Of a stretch of 64,000 nt of DNA, positions 1 through 8,414 are shown piece after piece. Origin of the DNA: CAXBMB01 sp052078155 (lineage in GTDB: Bacteria > Pseudomonadota > Alphaproteobacteria > Kiloniellales > DSM-21159); NCBI GenBank assembly GCA_052078155.1, contig JBQJBP010000001.1:1302001-1366000 (forward strand), given 5' to 3'. The notes below the pieces were generated by a model. That model was not told where the DNA came from and searched no databases. It saw only the letters and a list, made by a program, of their open reading frames with translations. Position 1 is the stretch's first letter. Every line of letters begins with the position of its first letter. Made by a program: the position numbers and the translations under genes.

Positions 1-1
1 T

Positions 2-88
2 CAGGAACTGCGCCAGCAGTTCGACATTCTTCTGCCCAAAAGCGAAATGCGCTCCGACAGCGTGACGTCTTTGTCTTTGGCGAGTTGA
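2..88 (+). CDS. C-terminal end of an unidentified protein (partial)
   Basis: Only the last 28 codons are inside the window, so the product cannot be identified. Of the three plus-strand frames this one gives the most protein-like tail: it contains the run LRQQFDILLPKSEMRSDSV and ends with TGA at 86-88. Frame 1 also stays open to 180 but translates through a 21-bp DNA duplication and looks less natural. No domain can be assigned. The upstream sequence would settle the frame. Confidence 0.4.
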   Translation, partial: QELRQQFDILLPKSEMRSDSVTSLSLAS

Positions 89-129
89 ACGTCTGTCCCA
101 CAGAGAAGAACGTCTGTCCCACAGAGAAG
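88..129. repeat. Perfect 21-bp tandem duplication
   Basis: Two identical copies of a 21-bp unit (starting AACGTCTGTCCC, ending AGAGAAG) lie at 88-108 and 109-129, immediately after the stop codon of the leading partial gene. The length is a multiple of three, so it could be translated in frame 1, but it more probably lies in the 3' untranslated region. The lack of any mismatch suggests a recent duplication. Confidence 0.85.
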
Positions 130-233
130 TTCGTGACAGTTTGGCGGTCACACTGGCTGGCCGACGTGTCTGTGCGCTGAAAAAGATCGCCGCTGAGCCT
201 CGCGACGATTGACAAGCTGCCGGGCGAAGGCCA

Positions 234-263
234 TGTCTGCTGGAGGAATACAGTTAGCAGACA
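234..263 (+). promoter_or_regulatory. Hairpin displaying a Shine-Dalgarno sequence in its loop
   Basis: TGTCTGCT (234-241) pairs perfectly with AGCAGACA (256-263). The 14-nt loop contains GGAGGA, the only good Shine-Dalgarno sequence upstream of the transglutaminase-like gene. That gene's GTG start is at 276, about 30 nt beyond the loop, unusually far unless the stem folds and brings the two together. The stem is seen directly; a role in translation is inference. Confidence 0.45.
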
Positions 264-275
264 CATGGTGACACC

Positions 276-959
276 GTGACCCCTTCCCCTGAAGAATGCC
301 TAGCCGCCACCCCCACGATCGACAGCGATCATCCAGACGTGATCCAGTTCGCCCTGAGCCATACCCAGGAAGGGCAGAGCGCCAAAGAAAAGGCGGTGGC
401 GCTGTTCTATGCCGTGCGGGAAGGCTGGTGGTACACGCCCTTTGAGGTGTCCTGCGATCCCGAAGACTACAAAGCCAGTCTTCAGTTGAAAGAAGAAGGC
501 GGCAACTGCATCACCAAGTCCATTCTGCTGGCCGCTGCCGCCCGGGCCGTTGGCATTCCCACAGCCCTGGCCTTCGCCAATGTGCGCAACCACCTGAACA
601 GCCCGAAACTGGCGGCACTGATGGAAACGGACCTCTTCTGGTATCATGGCTATGTGGCCTTTTACCTGGATGGCCGTTGGGTCAAAGCCTCCAGCGCCTT
701 CAACCAGTCCCTCTGCGAGAAAGCTCAGGTCAAAACACTGGAGTTCGACGGTGAGCAGGATGCGCTGCTGCATGAGTTTGATCAGCAGGACCGGCGTCAC
801 ATGGAGTATGTGAAAGACCACGGCTTTTTTGCTGATTTTCCCGCTGAAGAGATTCTCTCCACCTTTCAACGGGTTTATCCCAAACTGGTGGAGTACAATG
901 CAGCAAAAGACCAGCAAGCAGACGAGTTCTTTTCGGCAGGCGAGCGCAAAAGCGCCTGA
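276..959 (+). CDS. Transglutaminase-like cysteine protein
   Basis: The 227-residue protein has the transglutaminase/protease-like core: a nucleophilic Cys in GGNCITKS near residue 77 followed by a helix, and a His in FWYHGYVAFYLDGRW near residue 123 at the start of the next beta hairpin. It has no signal peptide or membrane segment, so it is probably cytoplasmic. Stand-alone bacterial members of this superfamily may be peptidases, deamidases or amide-forming enzymes; the substrate here is unknown. The GTG start at 276 is forced, because the nearest upstream in-frame stop is at 255-257. It is followed after 68 bp by a CII-like gene on the same strand. Confidence 0.75.
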   Translation: MTPSPEECLAATPTIDSDHPDVIQFALSHTQEGQSAKEKAVALFYAVREGWWYTPFEVSCDPEDYKASLQLKEEGGNCITKSILLAAAARAVGIPTALAFANVRNHLNSPKLAALMETDLFWYHGYVAFYLDGRWVKASSAFNQSLCEKAQVKTLEFDGEQDALLHEFDQQDRRHMEYVKDHGFFADFPAEEILSTFQRVYPKLVEYNAAKDQQADEFFSAGERKSA

Positions 960-1027
960 CAGATCCTGTGGGGCAGGCGGCGACCTGACGGGGCTGCCCG
1001 TCCTGACAAGCAAGCAAGGGGAAAAGT

Positions 1028-1477
1028 GTGTCCGGCCAAGAACGCGATTTCAATGACCTGATCTACAGCCTGCTGGTGGTGGAGAAATCCCCTTCTGTGG
1101 AAGAAACAGCCAAGGCCATGGGGATGAGCTATGACATGCTCTACGCCCGGATCAGAGATCGTGTTCCCTTCCGCGCCCACGAAATCCGTGCCCTGATTGC
1201 CGCGGTCGGGGACAAGCGTCTGGCTGACTACTTCCTGACCGACAGCGCCTACATTGCCGTGGACCGCTCAATGCCTGACAGCGATGGGTCCGTGGAAGGC
1301 GATGTCTATCAAGGGGCCGCCCGCTATGTGCTGCAAGCAGCCTCGGTATTGCGGGCCGTGGATGACGGCTTAGCCGACCAGCACATTGATCATCGCGAAC
1401 GACTGGCCATTGAACAGGAAATTCACGAGGCCGAACGGGCGCTCGCGGCTCTGCGGGCGCGTCTGGCCAAGGACTGA
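1028..1477 (+). CDS. Phage regulatory CII-like protein (CP76 type)
   Basis: This 149-residue protein resembles the Phage_CP76/CII family. The N-terminal half (residues 8-60) holds a helix-turn-helix-like segment with SVEETAKAMGMSYDMLYARI, and the C-terminal third is a charged helix rich in Glu, Ala and Arg that could mediate oligomerisation. The GTG start at 1028 is preceded by AAGGGG at a suitable distance. Members occur in prophages and as chromosomal singletons in proteobacteria. No integrase, capsid or lysis gene lies nearby, so this is more likely a domesticated regulator than part of a live prophage. The target is unknown. Confidence 0.65.
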   Translation: MSGQERDFNDLIYSLLVVEKSPSVEETAKAMGMSYDMLYARIRDRVPFRAHEIRALIAAVGDKRLADYFLTDSAYIAVDRSMPDSDGSVEGDVYQGAARYVLQAASVLRAVDDGLADQHIDHRERLAIEQEIHEAERALAALRARLAKD

Positions 1478-1503
1478 GAGCAAAAGCCTCCCGCCCGCCG
1501 GAC

Positions 1504-1989
1504 TTATCCCTGCCGCTGCCGGGTAAAAAGCGTCGTTAGCCGAGCGTCTTTACGCGGCCCTTTGATCTGCCAGACCATGCGCCAGCTATCAGCTGACAGC
1601 ACCTGAAAGCTGCCAGAATAAAAATCTTCGACACAGAGATGCTCAGCCCGCCAGCTGCCGCTGCGCAGATCCAGATCATGAAAATACCGGCCATCCGGAA
1701 AGCAAACCTCTGCGACGGCCGGGCCGGGCAGATGATAGAGGTAGCTTTGGCTGCAAGGCAGATCCCCCTGCCCCGGTCTCTGGAAAACGCCCTGTTCCGA
1801 GTACGCCAGCCCTTCCTGCTCTCTTCGCCATAAGGCCTGGCCAATAATGTGGCCCGACGCCCCGTGAAGGTCATCCTCAACCTGCCGCGTAAATCGCCAG
1901 TCTCCGGCCAGATATTCCTGCAGGTTTTCCACGGAAAAAGGAGGTCTTGCTGCCGCCTTCAAAGGTCCCGCGTGGCGTGTATTAACCAA
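1504..1989 (-). CDS. DUF6314 family protein
   Basis: The 161-residue protein matches the pattern of the DUF6314 family, a lipocalin-like beta-rich group common in alphaproteobacteria. Visible marks are LAGDWRFTRQVED near the N-terminus, LAYSEQGVFQ in the middle, and the signature VCFPDGRYFHDLDL followed by AEHLCVEDFYSG and WQIKGPRKDA. Its function is unknown; the barrel-like fold suggests small-molecule binding. The TTG start at 1989 is supported by GAGGGAAG about 7 nt upstream. It is transcribed divergently from the multiheme cytochrome, sharing a 75-bp promoter region. Confidence 0.75.
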   Translation of the reverse strand: MVNTRHAGPLKAAARPPFSVENLQEYLAGDWRFTRQVEDDLHGASGHIIGQALWRREQEGLAYSEQGVFQRPGQGDLPCSQSYLYHLPGPAVAEVCFPDGRYFHDLDLRSGSWRAEHLCVEDFYSGSFQVLSADSWRMVWQIKGPRKDARLTTLFTRQRQG

Positions 1990-2064
1990 GGATTGCTTCC
2001 CTCACTTACAAAAACGGAGTAAATTCCTGCAAACAGGGATCGAAAAACAATCAAAGAGGCCGTC

Positions 2065-4806
2065 ATGCAATTGCCCCCATTGCACCAGCTCTCACTGACC
2101 TGGACGAAACCCGAAGCTTCTTTCAAACGCTCTCGTCTGCAGGCGGCCGGCCTTATGCTGGCACTGCCCCTTGCTCTAGGCATACTGACGGCTCAGAGTA
2201 CCACGGCCCAGGCCGACAGCAGCAAAAGCTGGGACTGCAGCGTTTATCCCGGTCCCAACACAGCCGATCTCAATGCCTTTTTGAACACGGGCTGCCCGGA
2301 CAAACTCAATTGGCCGAAAGACCCGAAACCCCGCATGATCGGGCCGGTCTACGACGACAAGTACTACGGTGTCCATGGTGAAGACTGGGGACAGGTTCAC
2401 TACACCCAGGAAGTACTAGACTGGATGAAAGCCGGGCGTCCCGATGACAAACCACTGTCCGATGGCACCCTGATCATCAAGAAGCAGTTTGGCTGGAAAC
2501 CCGGCACCACGAAACCGGGCGAAGCCGCTGGCTGGACAGTCATGTACAAGCAGCAGGCCGCCTCCTATGACGGCTGGCTGTGGGGTTATATAGGCGAAGG
2601 CACCACCAAATGGGACACCTTGGAAGCCTTTACCGGTTACTGCGTTGCCTGCCATTCCGTTGCCAACAACAAAGAACTGACCTTTGTGGCCCAGCGCCCG
2701 CTGCCGCCGGATGAAAAAGAAGACTGGACCGGCTGGAAGCCCGAAGCCTTCGGGACCTCCAAACTGGGCGATGCCCAGGGTGTCGCCTCGGCCCACGAAG
2801 AAGCCCAGGAGGATGCACCCTCCGCCCGGAGCCTGGCCGCTGCCAAGTTGCAAAAACCCCGCAGCACCCCGGACCCGGCGTTTCTGGACCTCTTCCCGCA
2901 GTTCGCCGCCCTGGATCCTTCCAAGGTCAAGACCTTCCCCAATCAAACGAACGACCACGTGCCACCCAGTCCCCACCATTCAGAGGACTTTGTGACCTCC
3001 GACATCTGCTCGGGCTGCCATGATGCCAACAACCTGCTGGCCAATCTGCGCCCCAACATGATGGTGGAACTGGAAGGGCGTAACGTTAACCTGTCTCCCT
3101 ATGGCGAATGGTCCACCTCCATGATGGGGCTGGCCGGTCGGGATCCGATTTTCCATGCTCAGCTGGAATCAGAACGGCGCCTGCATCCGGAGCTGGCAGA
3201 TGTGATCGACAACACCTGCTCCCGCTGCCACGGCGTCATGGGCAAACGGCAACTGGAAGCCGACAGCGACGGTAAAGAGCTCTTTACCCATGACCTCTTC
3301 TACAAGACCGGCGACAGCCCGGAAGGCCGCTATGGAGCCCTGGCCCGGGACGGCATTTCCTGTACCACCTGCCACCGCATTCCCCAGCAGGACATGGCAG
3401 CCCGCAGTGCCTTTACCGGCCTGTTCCAGGTCAACGACGGCAAAGCGATCTTCGGGCCCTACGATGATGTGGCCCCTTACGCCATGGAAAACGGCCTGGG
3501 CATGACCCCGAAGATGGGCGATCACCTCAATTCGTCTGAGCTCTGCGCCAGCTGCCACGTCATCAAGCTGCCGATCCTGAAAACCGATCAGAAATACACG
3601 GCAGAAGAGTTTGCCCAGACCCAGACAGGGCACGAGCAGACCACCTATCTGGAATGGGTGAACAGCGATTTCAATGCACCGGACAATCCGGAGAAAAACC
3701 AGAGCTGTCAGTCCTGCCATATGACCGGCGTGGTTACAGAATTTGCGCCCGGCTCACCGGACAAACCCCTGAAGCTGTCCTTTAAAGTGGCCAACATTCA
3801 GGACTCTGACTATCCGGAGTTTGCCAACGAAACAGACGCCAAAGACCGGGAAATCAAGGTGCGGGAGGACTACGGCCGTCACACGCTGGCCGGGGCCAAC
3901 CTCTTTGGCCAGCAGTTGCTGCAGCAGTTCCACGAACCGCTGGGCATCAACCCGGATAGCCCCAACATCTCGGCTTATGAAGACGCCCTGCCGGCGCTGG
4001 AGCTGACAGCAAGGGCAACCAAATTCCAGGCCCAGGAACGCTCTGTGCGCCTGGCCATCACAAACACCGAAACCCGTGAAGGCAACCTGGAAGTCACCAC
4101 CCGCGTCACCAGCCTGGTGGGTCACAAACTGCCTTCCGGTGTCGGGTTCCGCCGCGCCTTCTTGACCCTGGAAGTGCTCGACAAGGCAGGCAAGCCTTTG
4201 TGGGCTTCCGGTGCCAGCAACAGCCTGGGGGTCATTCTGGACGGCCAGGGTCAGCCTCTGGAGACGGAATTCAGCCTGACCGAGTGGCAACCCCATCACA
4301 GCGTCATCACCCGCCAGGACCAGGTGCAAATCTATGAAGAGCGGCATCTCAATTCCGCCGATCACCTGACCACATCTTTCCTGGCACTGGACCAGGAGGT
4401 CAAAGACAACCGCCTGCTGCCCAAAGGCTGGCGGGGTGCTGACAGCGGTCGTCTGACCGATGAAGAGTACCGCGCCATGAAGCCCTGCCAGCGTCTGAGC
4501 GGCAGCAAAGACTGCCAGCCTCTGGATGACCCGGCCTATCATCCGGGCAAAGGCGGTTGGGATGAACTGATCTACCGCATCCCTCTGTCAGAGATTCCCG
4601 GGGCCGCTAAGGTACAGCTGTCGATGAACTATCAGGCCATTCCGCCCTACTACCTGCGCGATCGCTTTGAAATCGGCAAAGGTGGTCCCGAAACGGCCCG
4701 CTTGCATTCCTTCGCCAGCCACCTGACGACCGAAGGAACAGGCATCGACAACTGGAAGCTCAGAATGGCGGATGTAACAGCGCCACTTGAACTGGGCAGC
4801 GAATAA
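2065..4806 (+). CDS. Exported hexaheme cytochrome c with N-terminal P460-like domain
   Basis: The 913-residue protein begins with a long n-region and a hydrophobic export signal around residues 25-50 ending AQA. Six CxxCH heme sites are visible: C193-H197, C315-H319, C385-H389, C433-H437, C494-H498 and C548-H552. Residues about 90-215 resemble a cytochrome P460 domain (GWTVMYKQQ, YDGWLWGYIG, then CVACH followed by ELTFV). Residues 300-560 hold the remaining five hemes, spaced as in multiheme electron-transfer or oxidoreductase proteins. The C-terminal 350 residues have no heme motif and look beta-rich. The product should be periplasmic. AGAGG precedes the ATG at 2065. A role in nitrogen-oxide or other anaerobic electron transfer is inference. 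The next gene starts within 62 bp. Confidence 0.8.
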   Translation: MQLPPLHQLSLTWTKPEASFKRSRLQAAGLMLALPLALGILTAQSTTAQADSSKSWDCSVYPGPNTADLNAFLNTGCPDKLNWPKDPKPRMIGPVYDDKYYGVHGEDWGQVHYTQEVLDWMKAGRPDDKPLSDGTLIIKKQFGWKPGTTKPGEAAGWTVMYKQQAASYDGWLWGYIGEGTTKWDTLEAFTGYCVACHSVANNKELTFVAQRPLPPDEKEDWTGWKPEAFGTSKLGDAQGVASAHEEAQEDAPSARSLAAAKLQKPRSTPDPAFLDLFPQFAALDPSKVKTFPNQTNDHVPPSPHHSEDFVTSDICSGCHDANNLLANLRPNMMVELEGRNVNLSPYGEWSTSMMGLAGRDPIFHAQLESERRLHPELADVIDNTCSRCHGVMGKRQLEADSDGKELFTHDLFYKTGDSPEGRYGALARDGISCTTCHRIPQQDMAARSAFTGLFQVNDGKAIFGPYDDVAPYAMENGLGMTPKMGDHLNSSELCASCHVIKLPILKTDQKYTAEEFAQTQTGHEQTTYLEWVNSDFNAPDNPEKNQSCQSCHMTGVVTEFAPGSPDKPLKLSFKVANIQDSDYPEFANETDAKDREIKVREDYGRHTLAGANLFGQQLLQQFHEPLGINPDSPNISAYEDALPALELTARATKFQAQERSVRLAITNTETREGNLEVTTRVTSLVGHKLPSGVGFRRAFLTLEVLDKAGKPLWASGASNSLGVILDGQGQPLETEFSLTEWQPHHSVITRQDQVQIYEERHLNSADHLTTSFLALDQEVKDNRLLPKGWRGADSGRLTDEEYRAMKPCQRLSGSKDCQPLDDPAYHPGKGGWDELIYRIPLSEIPGAAKVQLSMNYQAIPPYYLRDRFEIGKGGPETARLHSFASHLTTEGTGIDNWKLRMADVTAPLELGSE

Positions 4807-4867
4807 GAGGAAAGCTGTCTTTTCTGCCCAACCAAGAAAAGCAGACGACAAGAAACAGATTGAGCGT

Positions 4868-6154
4868 ATGACAGACAGCAGCGGTACCGTCCCTCAGGAC
4901 CCCAAGGTTCTGAAAACCTCGACTTACAGCATCCTGGTTCTGCTGGGCAATCAGCTGATTCTCTATGGCACCAACGTTCTCCTCGCCCGCTGGCTGGGGG
5001 CGGCGGATCTGGGGGACTGGTCGGTGGCCCAGTCCCTGGCCCTGCTGATGGCAAATCTTGTGGGCCTTGGAACGCTGCAGACCCTGCCACGCTTCCTGCC
5101 GCTCTATCTGGACAACAACCGCCATGACTGGGCGCGCGGGTTCCTGCAGGACAATCTGCTGGCTGTTGTGCTGGCCAGCTTTGTTGTCGGCTCCATTGGC
5201 TATGGCATTTATCTGCTGATCAAACCTGAAGATCTGACCCATCCTCTGGGGCTGGTCTGGCTGGCCCTGCCGGTGGTGGCGCTGGGTCAGTTTACCGGCA
5301 ACACCCTGTTGTCGGCCCACCGCCCGCTTTCCTCGACCATCCTCACTCTGTTGCTCTGGCCTTTGCTGACGCTTGTACTGGCCGCCTCTTTTGAGTTCTT
5401 TCAGGGCGACGGCCTGCAAAGCCGGGAGATGTTCTGGTCCTGGGGCCTCAGCCTGCTGATCATGCTGCCGCTGATGTTCTATCTGACGCGCAAAGCCCTG
5501 CCGACGGATCTCTTTTCCAAACGGGTTGCGCGGGATCGTACTTACTGGATCAAAGCAGGTGGCCCCCTGCTGGTCAGCGGTTTTGTCTATATGCTGCTCA
5601 ACCAGTGTGCGCTCTACATCCTGGAACATGTGGGCGCAGAAAGTGATGTGGGTGTTTTTTCCGTCGTCAATCAGACGGCCCTCTTTATCACCCTGCCCAT
5701 GGCCGCAGCTTATCCGGTGGTGGTGCCTCTTTTTCCCAAACTGCTGGAAGACAAGGATCATGCCGGCCTGAAAAAGCTGGTGCGGAACACCATGCTGGGC
5801 GTGGGAAGCGTTGCGGGGATCATGACTCTGCTGATCCTGCTGTTCGGCCGCACCATTCTGAACTGGTTCGGTGCTGATTTTGTGGTCGGATACAACGCCC
5901 TGGTGGTGGTCGCGATCGGCAATGCCCTGATTGCCCTGCTGACACCGGTCTGGCCTTTGCTGGCCGCCGCCGGACAAACCCGCCTGATGGTACCGGCCAC
6001 ACTGGTTGCCCTTCTGGTCAATGTCGGGCTTTGTTATGCCCTGGTGACCAGTCTGGGCAGCCTGGCAGCAGGACTGGGCCAGTCGGTCAGCATTTTCGGC
6101 ATCTACCTCTATCTGTTCTACTATGCCAGGAAGAAGACCGATCTGGTATTCTAA
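4868..6154 (+). CDS. Oligosaccharide flippase family protein (copy 1)
   Basis: This roughly 428-residue integral membrane protein has the many hydrophobic segments of Wzx/MATE-type polysaccharide flippases (MVF superfamily), with the N-terminal signature LARWLGAADLGDWSV and FARGFLQDN-like loop after helix two. Such proteins move lipid-linked glycans across the inner membrane. The longest frame starts at 4787 inside the cytochrome gene; ATG 4868 is preferred because it avoids the overlap and leaves a short cytoplasmic tail before the first helix, although the ribosome binding site is weak. A clear paralogue follows directly. No glycosyltransferase is adjacent, so the substrate is unknown. Confidence 0.75.
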   Translation: MTDSSGTVPQDPKVLKTSTYSILVLLGNQLILYGTNVLLARWLGAADLGDWSVAQSLALLMANLVGLGTLQTLPRFLPLYLDNNRHDWARGFLQDNLLAVVLASFVVGSIGYGIYLLIKPEDLTHPLGLVWLALPVVALGQFTGNTLLSAHRPLSSTILTLLLWPLLTLVLAASFEFFQGDGLQSREMFWSWGLSLLIMLPLMFYLTRKALPTDLFSKRVARDRTYWIKAGGPLLVSGFVYMLLNQCALYILEHVGAESDVGVFSVVNQTALFITLPMAAAYPVVVPLFPKLLEDKDHAGLKKLVRNTMLGVGSVAGIMTLLILLFGRTILNWFGADFVVGYNALVVVAIGNALIALLTPVWPLLAAAGQTRLMVPATLVALLVNVGLCYALVTSLGSLAAGLGQSVSIFGIYLYLFYYARKKTDLVF

Positions 6155-6232
6155 GGCAGGGCTGCTAGGGGTTCTGCGCGGTGCGCCAAGATCCGGCCAG
6201 AGACCCCGTCAGAAACACTTCCTCTGACGGGC

Positions 6233-6256
6233 TAGAGTCAAATCGGTTTAAGTGGG
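6233..6256 (-). repeat. Terminal fragment of the 138-bp intergenic repeat (inverted)
   Basis: TAGAGTCAAATCGG and the following bases form the reverse complement of the right end of the full repeat at 7597-7734, with one mismatch in 23 bases. Only this end is recognisable here. It lies between the two flippase genes and is oriented opposite to the full copy downstream of the second flippase. Confidence 0.75.
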
Positions 6257-6315
6257 TTCTTTTTCGCCAAACTGACAGCTGGCAGACACAGAGAAAAACC
6301 GGGAGCTCCTCGACG

Positions 6316-7599
6316 ATGACAGCGGCAACACCGGCATCCCATGACAGCAATCTGCTACGAAGCTCCCTGCTGGGCGCAGCCATCATCATCGGTAATTTCC
6401 TGCTGCTCTATCTGACCGACCTGCTGCTGGCTCGCTGGCTGGGGGCAGCAGACCTGGGCGACTGGTCTGTCGCCAAGTCCCTGGCGCTGGTGCTGGCCAA
6501 TCTGGCCGGTCTTGGCACCCTGCAGACCCTGCCAAAGTTCCTGCCGCTCTATCAGCACCGGGGGGAAGTCTCACAGATCAAAGGGTTCCTGCAGGACAAC
6601 TTCAGCGCCATCATGCTGTTCAGTTTTGTCATCGCCCTGTCCGGTTATGGGTTCTTTTTGCTGTTGCAACCTGATGGTCTTGAACACCCCATCGGCCTGA
6701 TCTGGATTGCCATGCCGCTGATCGCTGTCGGCGAGTTTTCCGGCAATCTGCTGCTGGCCAGCCACCGCCCCCTGACCTCCAGCACGCTGATTTTGCTGAT
6801 CTGGCCCGGCCTGACCCTGGCGCTGGCGGCAGGGTTTGAGTTCTATGGTGACGATAAACTGCAGGATACGGAGATGCTCTGGGCCTGGGTCGGCGGCCTG
6901 ATCCTGGTGCTGCCCTTCCTGCTGCGCAGTTCTTTCAAAGCCCTGCCCGCCGGATTGTTTCAGGCTGAAACCAAGCGCGACCGCAAAGAGTGGATCAAGG
7001 TTGGCGGCCCCTTATTGGCCAGCGGCTTCCTCTACCTGCTGCTGAACCAGGTGTCGCTTTTCATCCTGGAGGATATCGGCTCCGAACGGGATGTGGGTGT
7101 TTTTGCCGTTGTGACTCAAACGGCTTTGTTCATCGCCATCCCCACCCTGGCCTGCCTGCCGGTGATCATCCCCCACTTCCCCGGATTGCTGGAAAGCGGA
7201 GACAAGGCGGGCCTGAAGAAACTGGTCCGCACGACCATGGCGCTGGTGGCGCTGGCAGCCGGCACCATTACCTTCCTGATCATCTTCTTTGGCCACCCGA
7301 TCCTGGCCTGGTTCGGACCGGAGTTTGCCAAGGGCTACGACGCCCTTGTCGCTCTGTGCCTGTTCAATTTCGGTATCATTATTCTTAAGCCCCTGTGGCC
7401 TTTGCTGGCTGCCGCGGGGCACGAGAAACAACTGGCCCCTATCACTCTGGTGGCTGTGCTGATCAACGTGGCGGTCTGTTACGCCCTGGTCCCGTCTTTG
7501 GGCACCCTGGCCGCATCACTGGGCCAGGGCATCGCCATTCTGGGCATCCACCTCTACCTGCTCTGGTTCATCAAGTTCAAAACCGATGTCGACCTTTAG
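6316..7599 (+). CDS. Oligosaccharide flippase family protein (copy 2)
   Basis: This is a close paralogue of the preceding gene: the two share LARWLGAADLGDWSV, a GLGTLQTLP stretch, the FLQDN loop and the same helix order, so they arose by tandem duplication. The frame is open from 6181, but ATG 6316 has GGAG about 10 nt upstream and gives a 427-residue protein matching copy 1 in length. Many membrane helices are evident and no soluble domain is present. The stop codon TAG (7597-7599) is the first trinucleotide of the downstream repeat element, so insertion of that repeat probably defined the present C-terminus. The likely function is lipid-linked glycan export; the substrate is unknown. Confidence 0.75.
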   Translation: MTAATPASHDSNLLRSSLLGAAIIIGNFLLLYLTDLLLARWLGAADLGDWSVAKSLALVLANLAGLGTLQTLPKFLPLYQHRGEVSQIKGFLQDNFSAIMLFSFVIALSGYGFFLLLQPDGLEHPIGLIWIAMPLIAVGEFSGNLLLASHRPLTSSTLILLIWPGLTLALAAGFEFYGDDKLQDTEMLWAWVGGLILVLPFLLRSSFKALPAGLFQAETKRDRKEWIKVGGPLLASGFLYLLLNQVSLFILEDIGSERDVGVFAVVTQTALFIAIPTLACLPVIIPHFPGLLESGDKAGLKKLVRTTMALVALAAGTITFLIIFFGHPILAWFGPEFAKGYDALVALCLFNFGIIILKPLWPLLAAAGHEKQLAPITLVAVLINVAVCYALVPSLGTLAASLGQGIAILGIHLYLLWFIKFKTDVDL

Positions 7600-7734
7600 A
7601 GCATGATCGGTTTAGTTAGAAGCGCTTCGCGCTTGAAACTAAACCGTGAATCATCCTCTAAAACATTGAAAAGAGGCAAATTCACGCTTCAAGTGTCATC
7701 ACAAAGTGATTCCACTTAATCCGATTTGACTCTA
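7597..7734 (+). repeat. 138-bp MITE-like intergenic repeat, copy A
   Basis: This copy is about 90% identical to copy B at 40877-41014 and has the same length. The ends form imperfect terminal inverted repeats (TAGAGCATGATCGG versus CCGATTTGACTCTA) and both borders carry TA. Inside are three nested inverted repeats: CGGTTTAGTT with AACTAAACCG, GTGAAT with ATTCAC, and AAGTG..ATCAC with GTGAT..CACTT. It encodes nothing. The design recalls IS630/Tc1-dependent MITEs and the GAGCATGATC-type intergenic mosaic elements of alphaproteobacteria (recalled, not searched). Confidence 0.85.
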
Positions 7735-7750
7735 GGGCAAAGGTTGGCGC

Positions 7751-8296
7751 TTAACCTTCGTCAGCGCCCGCCTCAACCCAGTTTTCCTGCCCTGCCGTTT
7801 CAATGGCTCCGCGCCGTACCGAGCGAACAAGAGACATGGCTTCAACTGGCGCCAGCCCCTCTGCCACCAGCAATTTAGCCAACATCATGCCCGAGCGCCC
7901 CTGCCCCCCGCGGCAGTGGAAAAACAAAGACTGACCGTCTGCCAAACGCCGCCGCAGGTCCGGTAAGACCTGCCACCACCTTTCCTGCGTGTCCGGCGGC
8001 GGTGCCCCGAAATCGGCAATGGGCAAATGCAGCCAGACCATCCCCAAATCCCGGACCTCCTGGGGCAGCTTCCCAACACCAAGCTTGTCCAGTTCCTCGC
8101 TCTCCATGAAGGTCAGAACAACGTCAGCCCCCCACTGTTTGATGGCCTGCAGGTCTTCCCTCAGGTGGTCTGCGGGCTTGTCGGATGACTGTGATGGACG
8201 CAGACCCGGGCAAGCTGCAATGCCCAGGTGTCCCCAACCGGGTTTCAGCGGAGCCACGCTGGCGATCAGATAGGACGAACCCACTGGTGAGACCAA
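7751..8296 (-). CDS. Dual-specificity / CDKN3-like protein phosphatase
   Basis: The 181-residue cytoplasmic protein carries the cysteine-phosphatase loop HCRGGQGRSG, with nucleophile C128 and phosphate-binding R134. A general-acid candidate is D95 in LPIADFGAP, at the spacing expected for dual-specificity phosphatases. A helix-rich N-terminal part contains DHLREDLQAIKQWGADVVLTF-like sequence typical of the CDKN3/PTP-like group. The substrate could be a phosphoprotein or a small phosphate ester. The TTG start at 8296 is supported by AAGAGG 8 nt upstream. It is divergent from the hydroxyproline epimerase gene; a functional link is not evident. Confidence 0.75.
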   Translation of the reverse strand: MVSPVGSSYLIASVAPLKPGWGHLGIAACPGLRPSQSSDKPADHLREDLQAIKQWGADVVLTFMESEELDKLGVGKLPQEVRDLGMVWLHLPIADFGAPPPDTQERWWQVLPDLRRRLADGQSLFFHCRGGQGRSGMMLAKLLVAEGLAPVEAMSLVRSVRRGAIETAGQENWVEAGADEG

Positions 8297-8414
8297 GATA
8301 CAAACCTCTTATCAAAGGACCCGCGCTGGACCGGATACCCCCCTCGGTCAAAGGATCTGGAGAAGCGGATCAGGTTGGTCGAAAATCAACTTTAAAAAGC
8401 CCGAAGAGTTCGTT

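Larger units (their letters stand above)
6233..7734. mobile_element. Possible composite unit: flippase gene bracketed by inverted MITE ends
   Basis: The right-end sequence of the 138-bp repeat occurs in inverse orientation at both outer borders (TAGAGTCAAATCGG at 6233, CCGATTTGACTCTA ending at 7734), enclosing one complete flippase gene of about 1.3 kb. GGGC abuts the outside of each border, as a short target duplication would. No transposase is encoded, so any movement would need an enzyme in trans. The geometry is seen; past mobility of the whole unit is inference. Confidence 0.35.

Noticed and set aside
1028..1477. CII-like gene as evidence of a prophage
   Set aside because: No integrase, structural, replication or lysis genes lie within reach, and neighbours look chromosomal.
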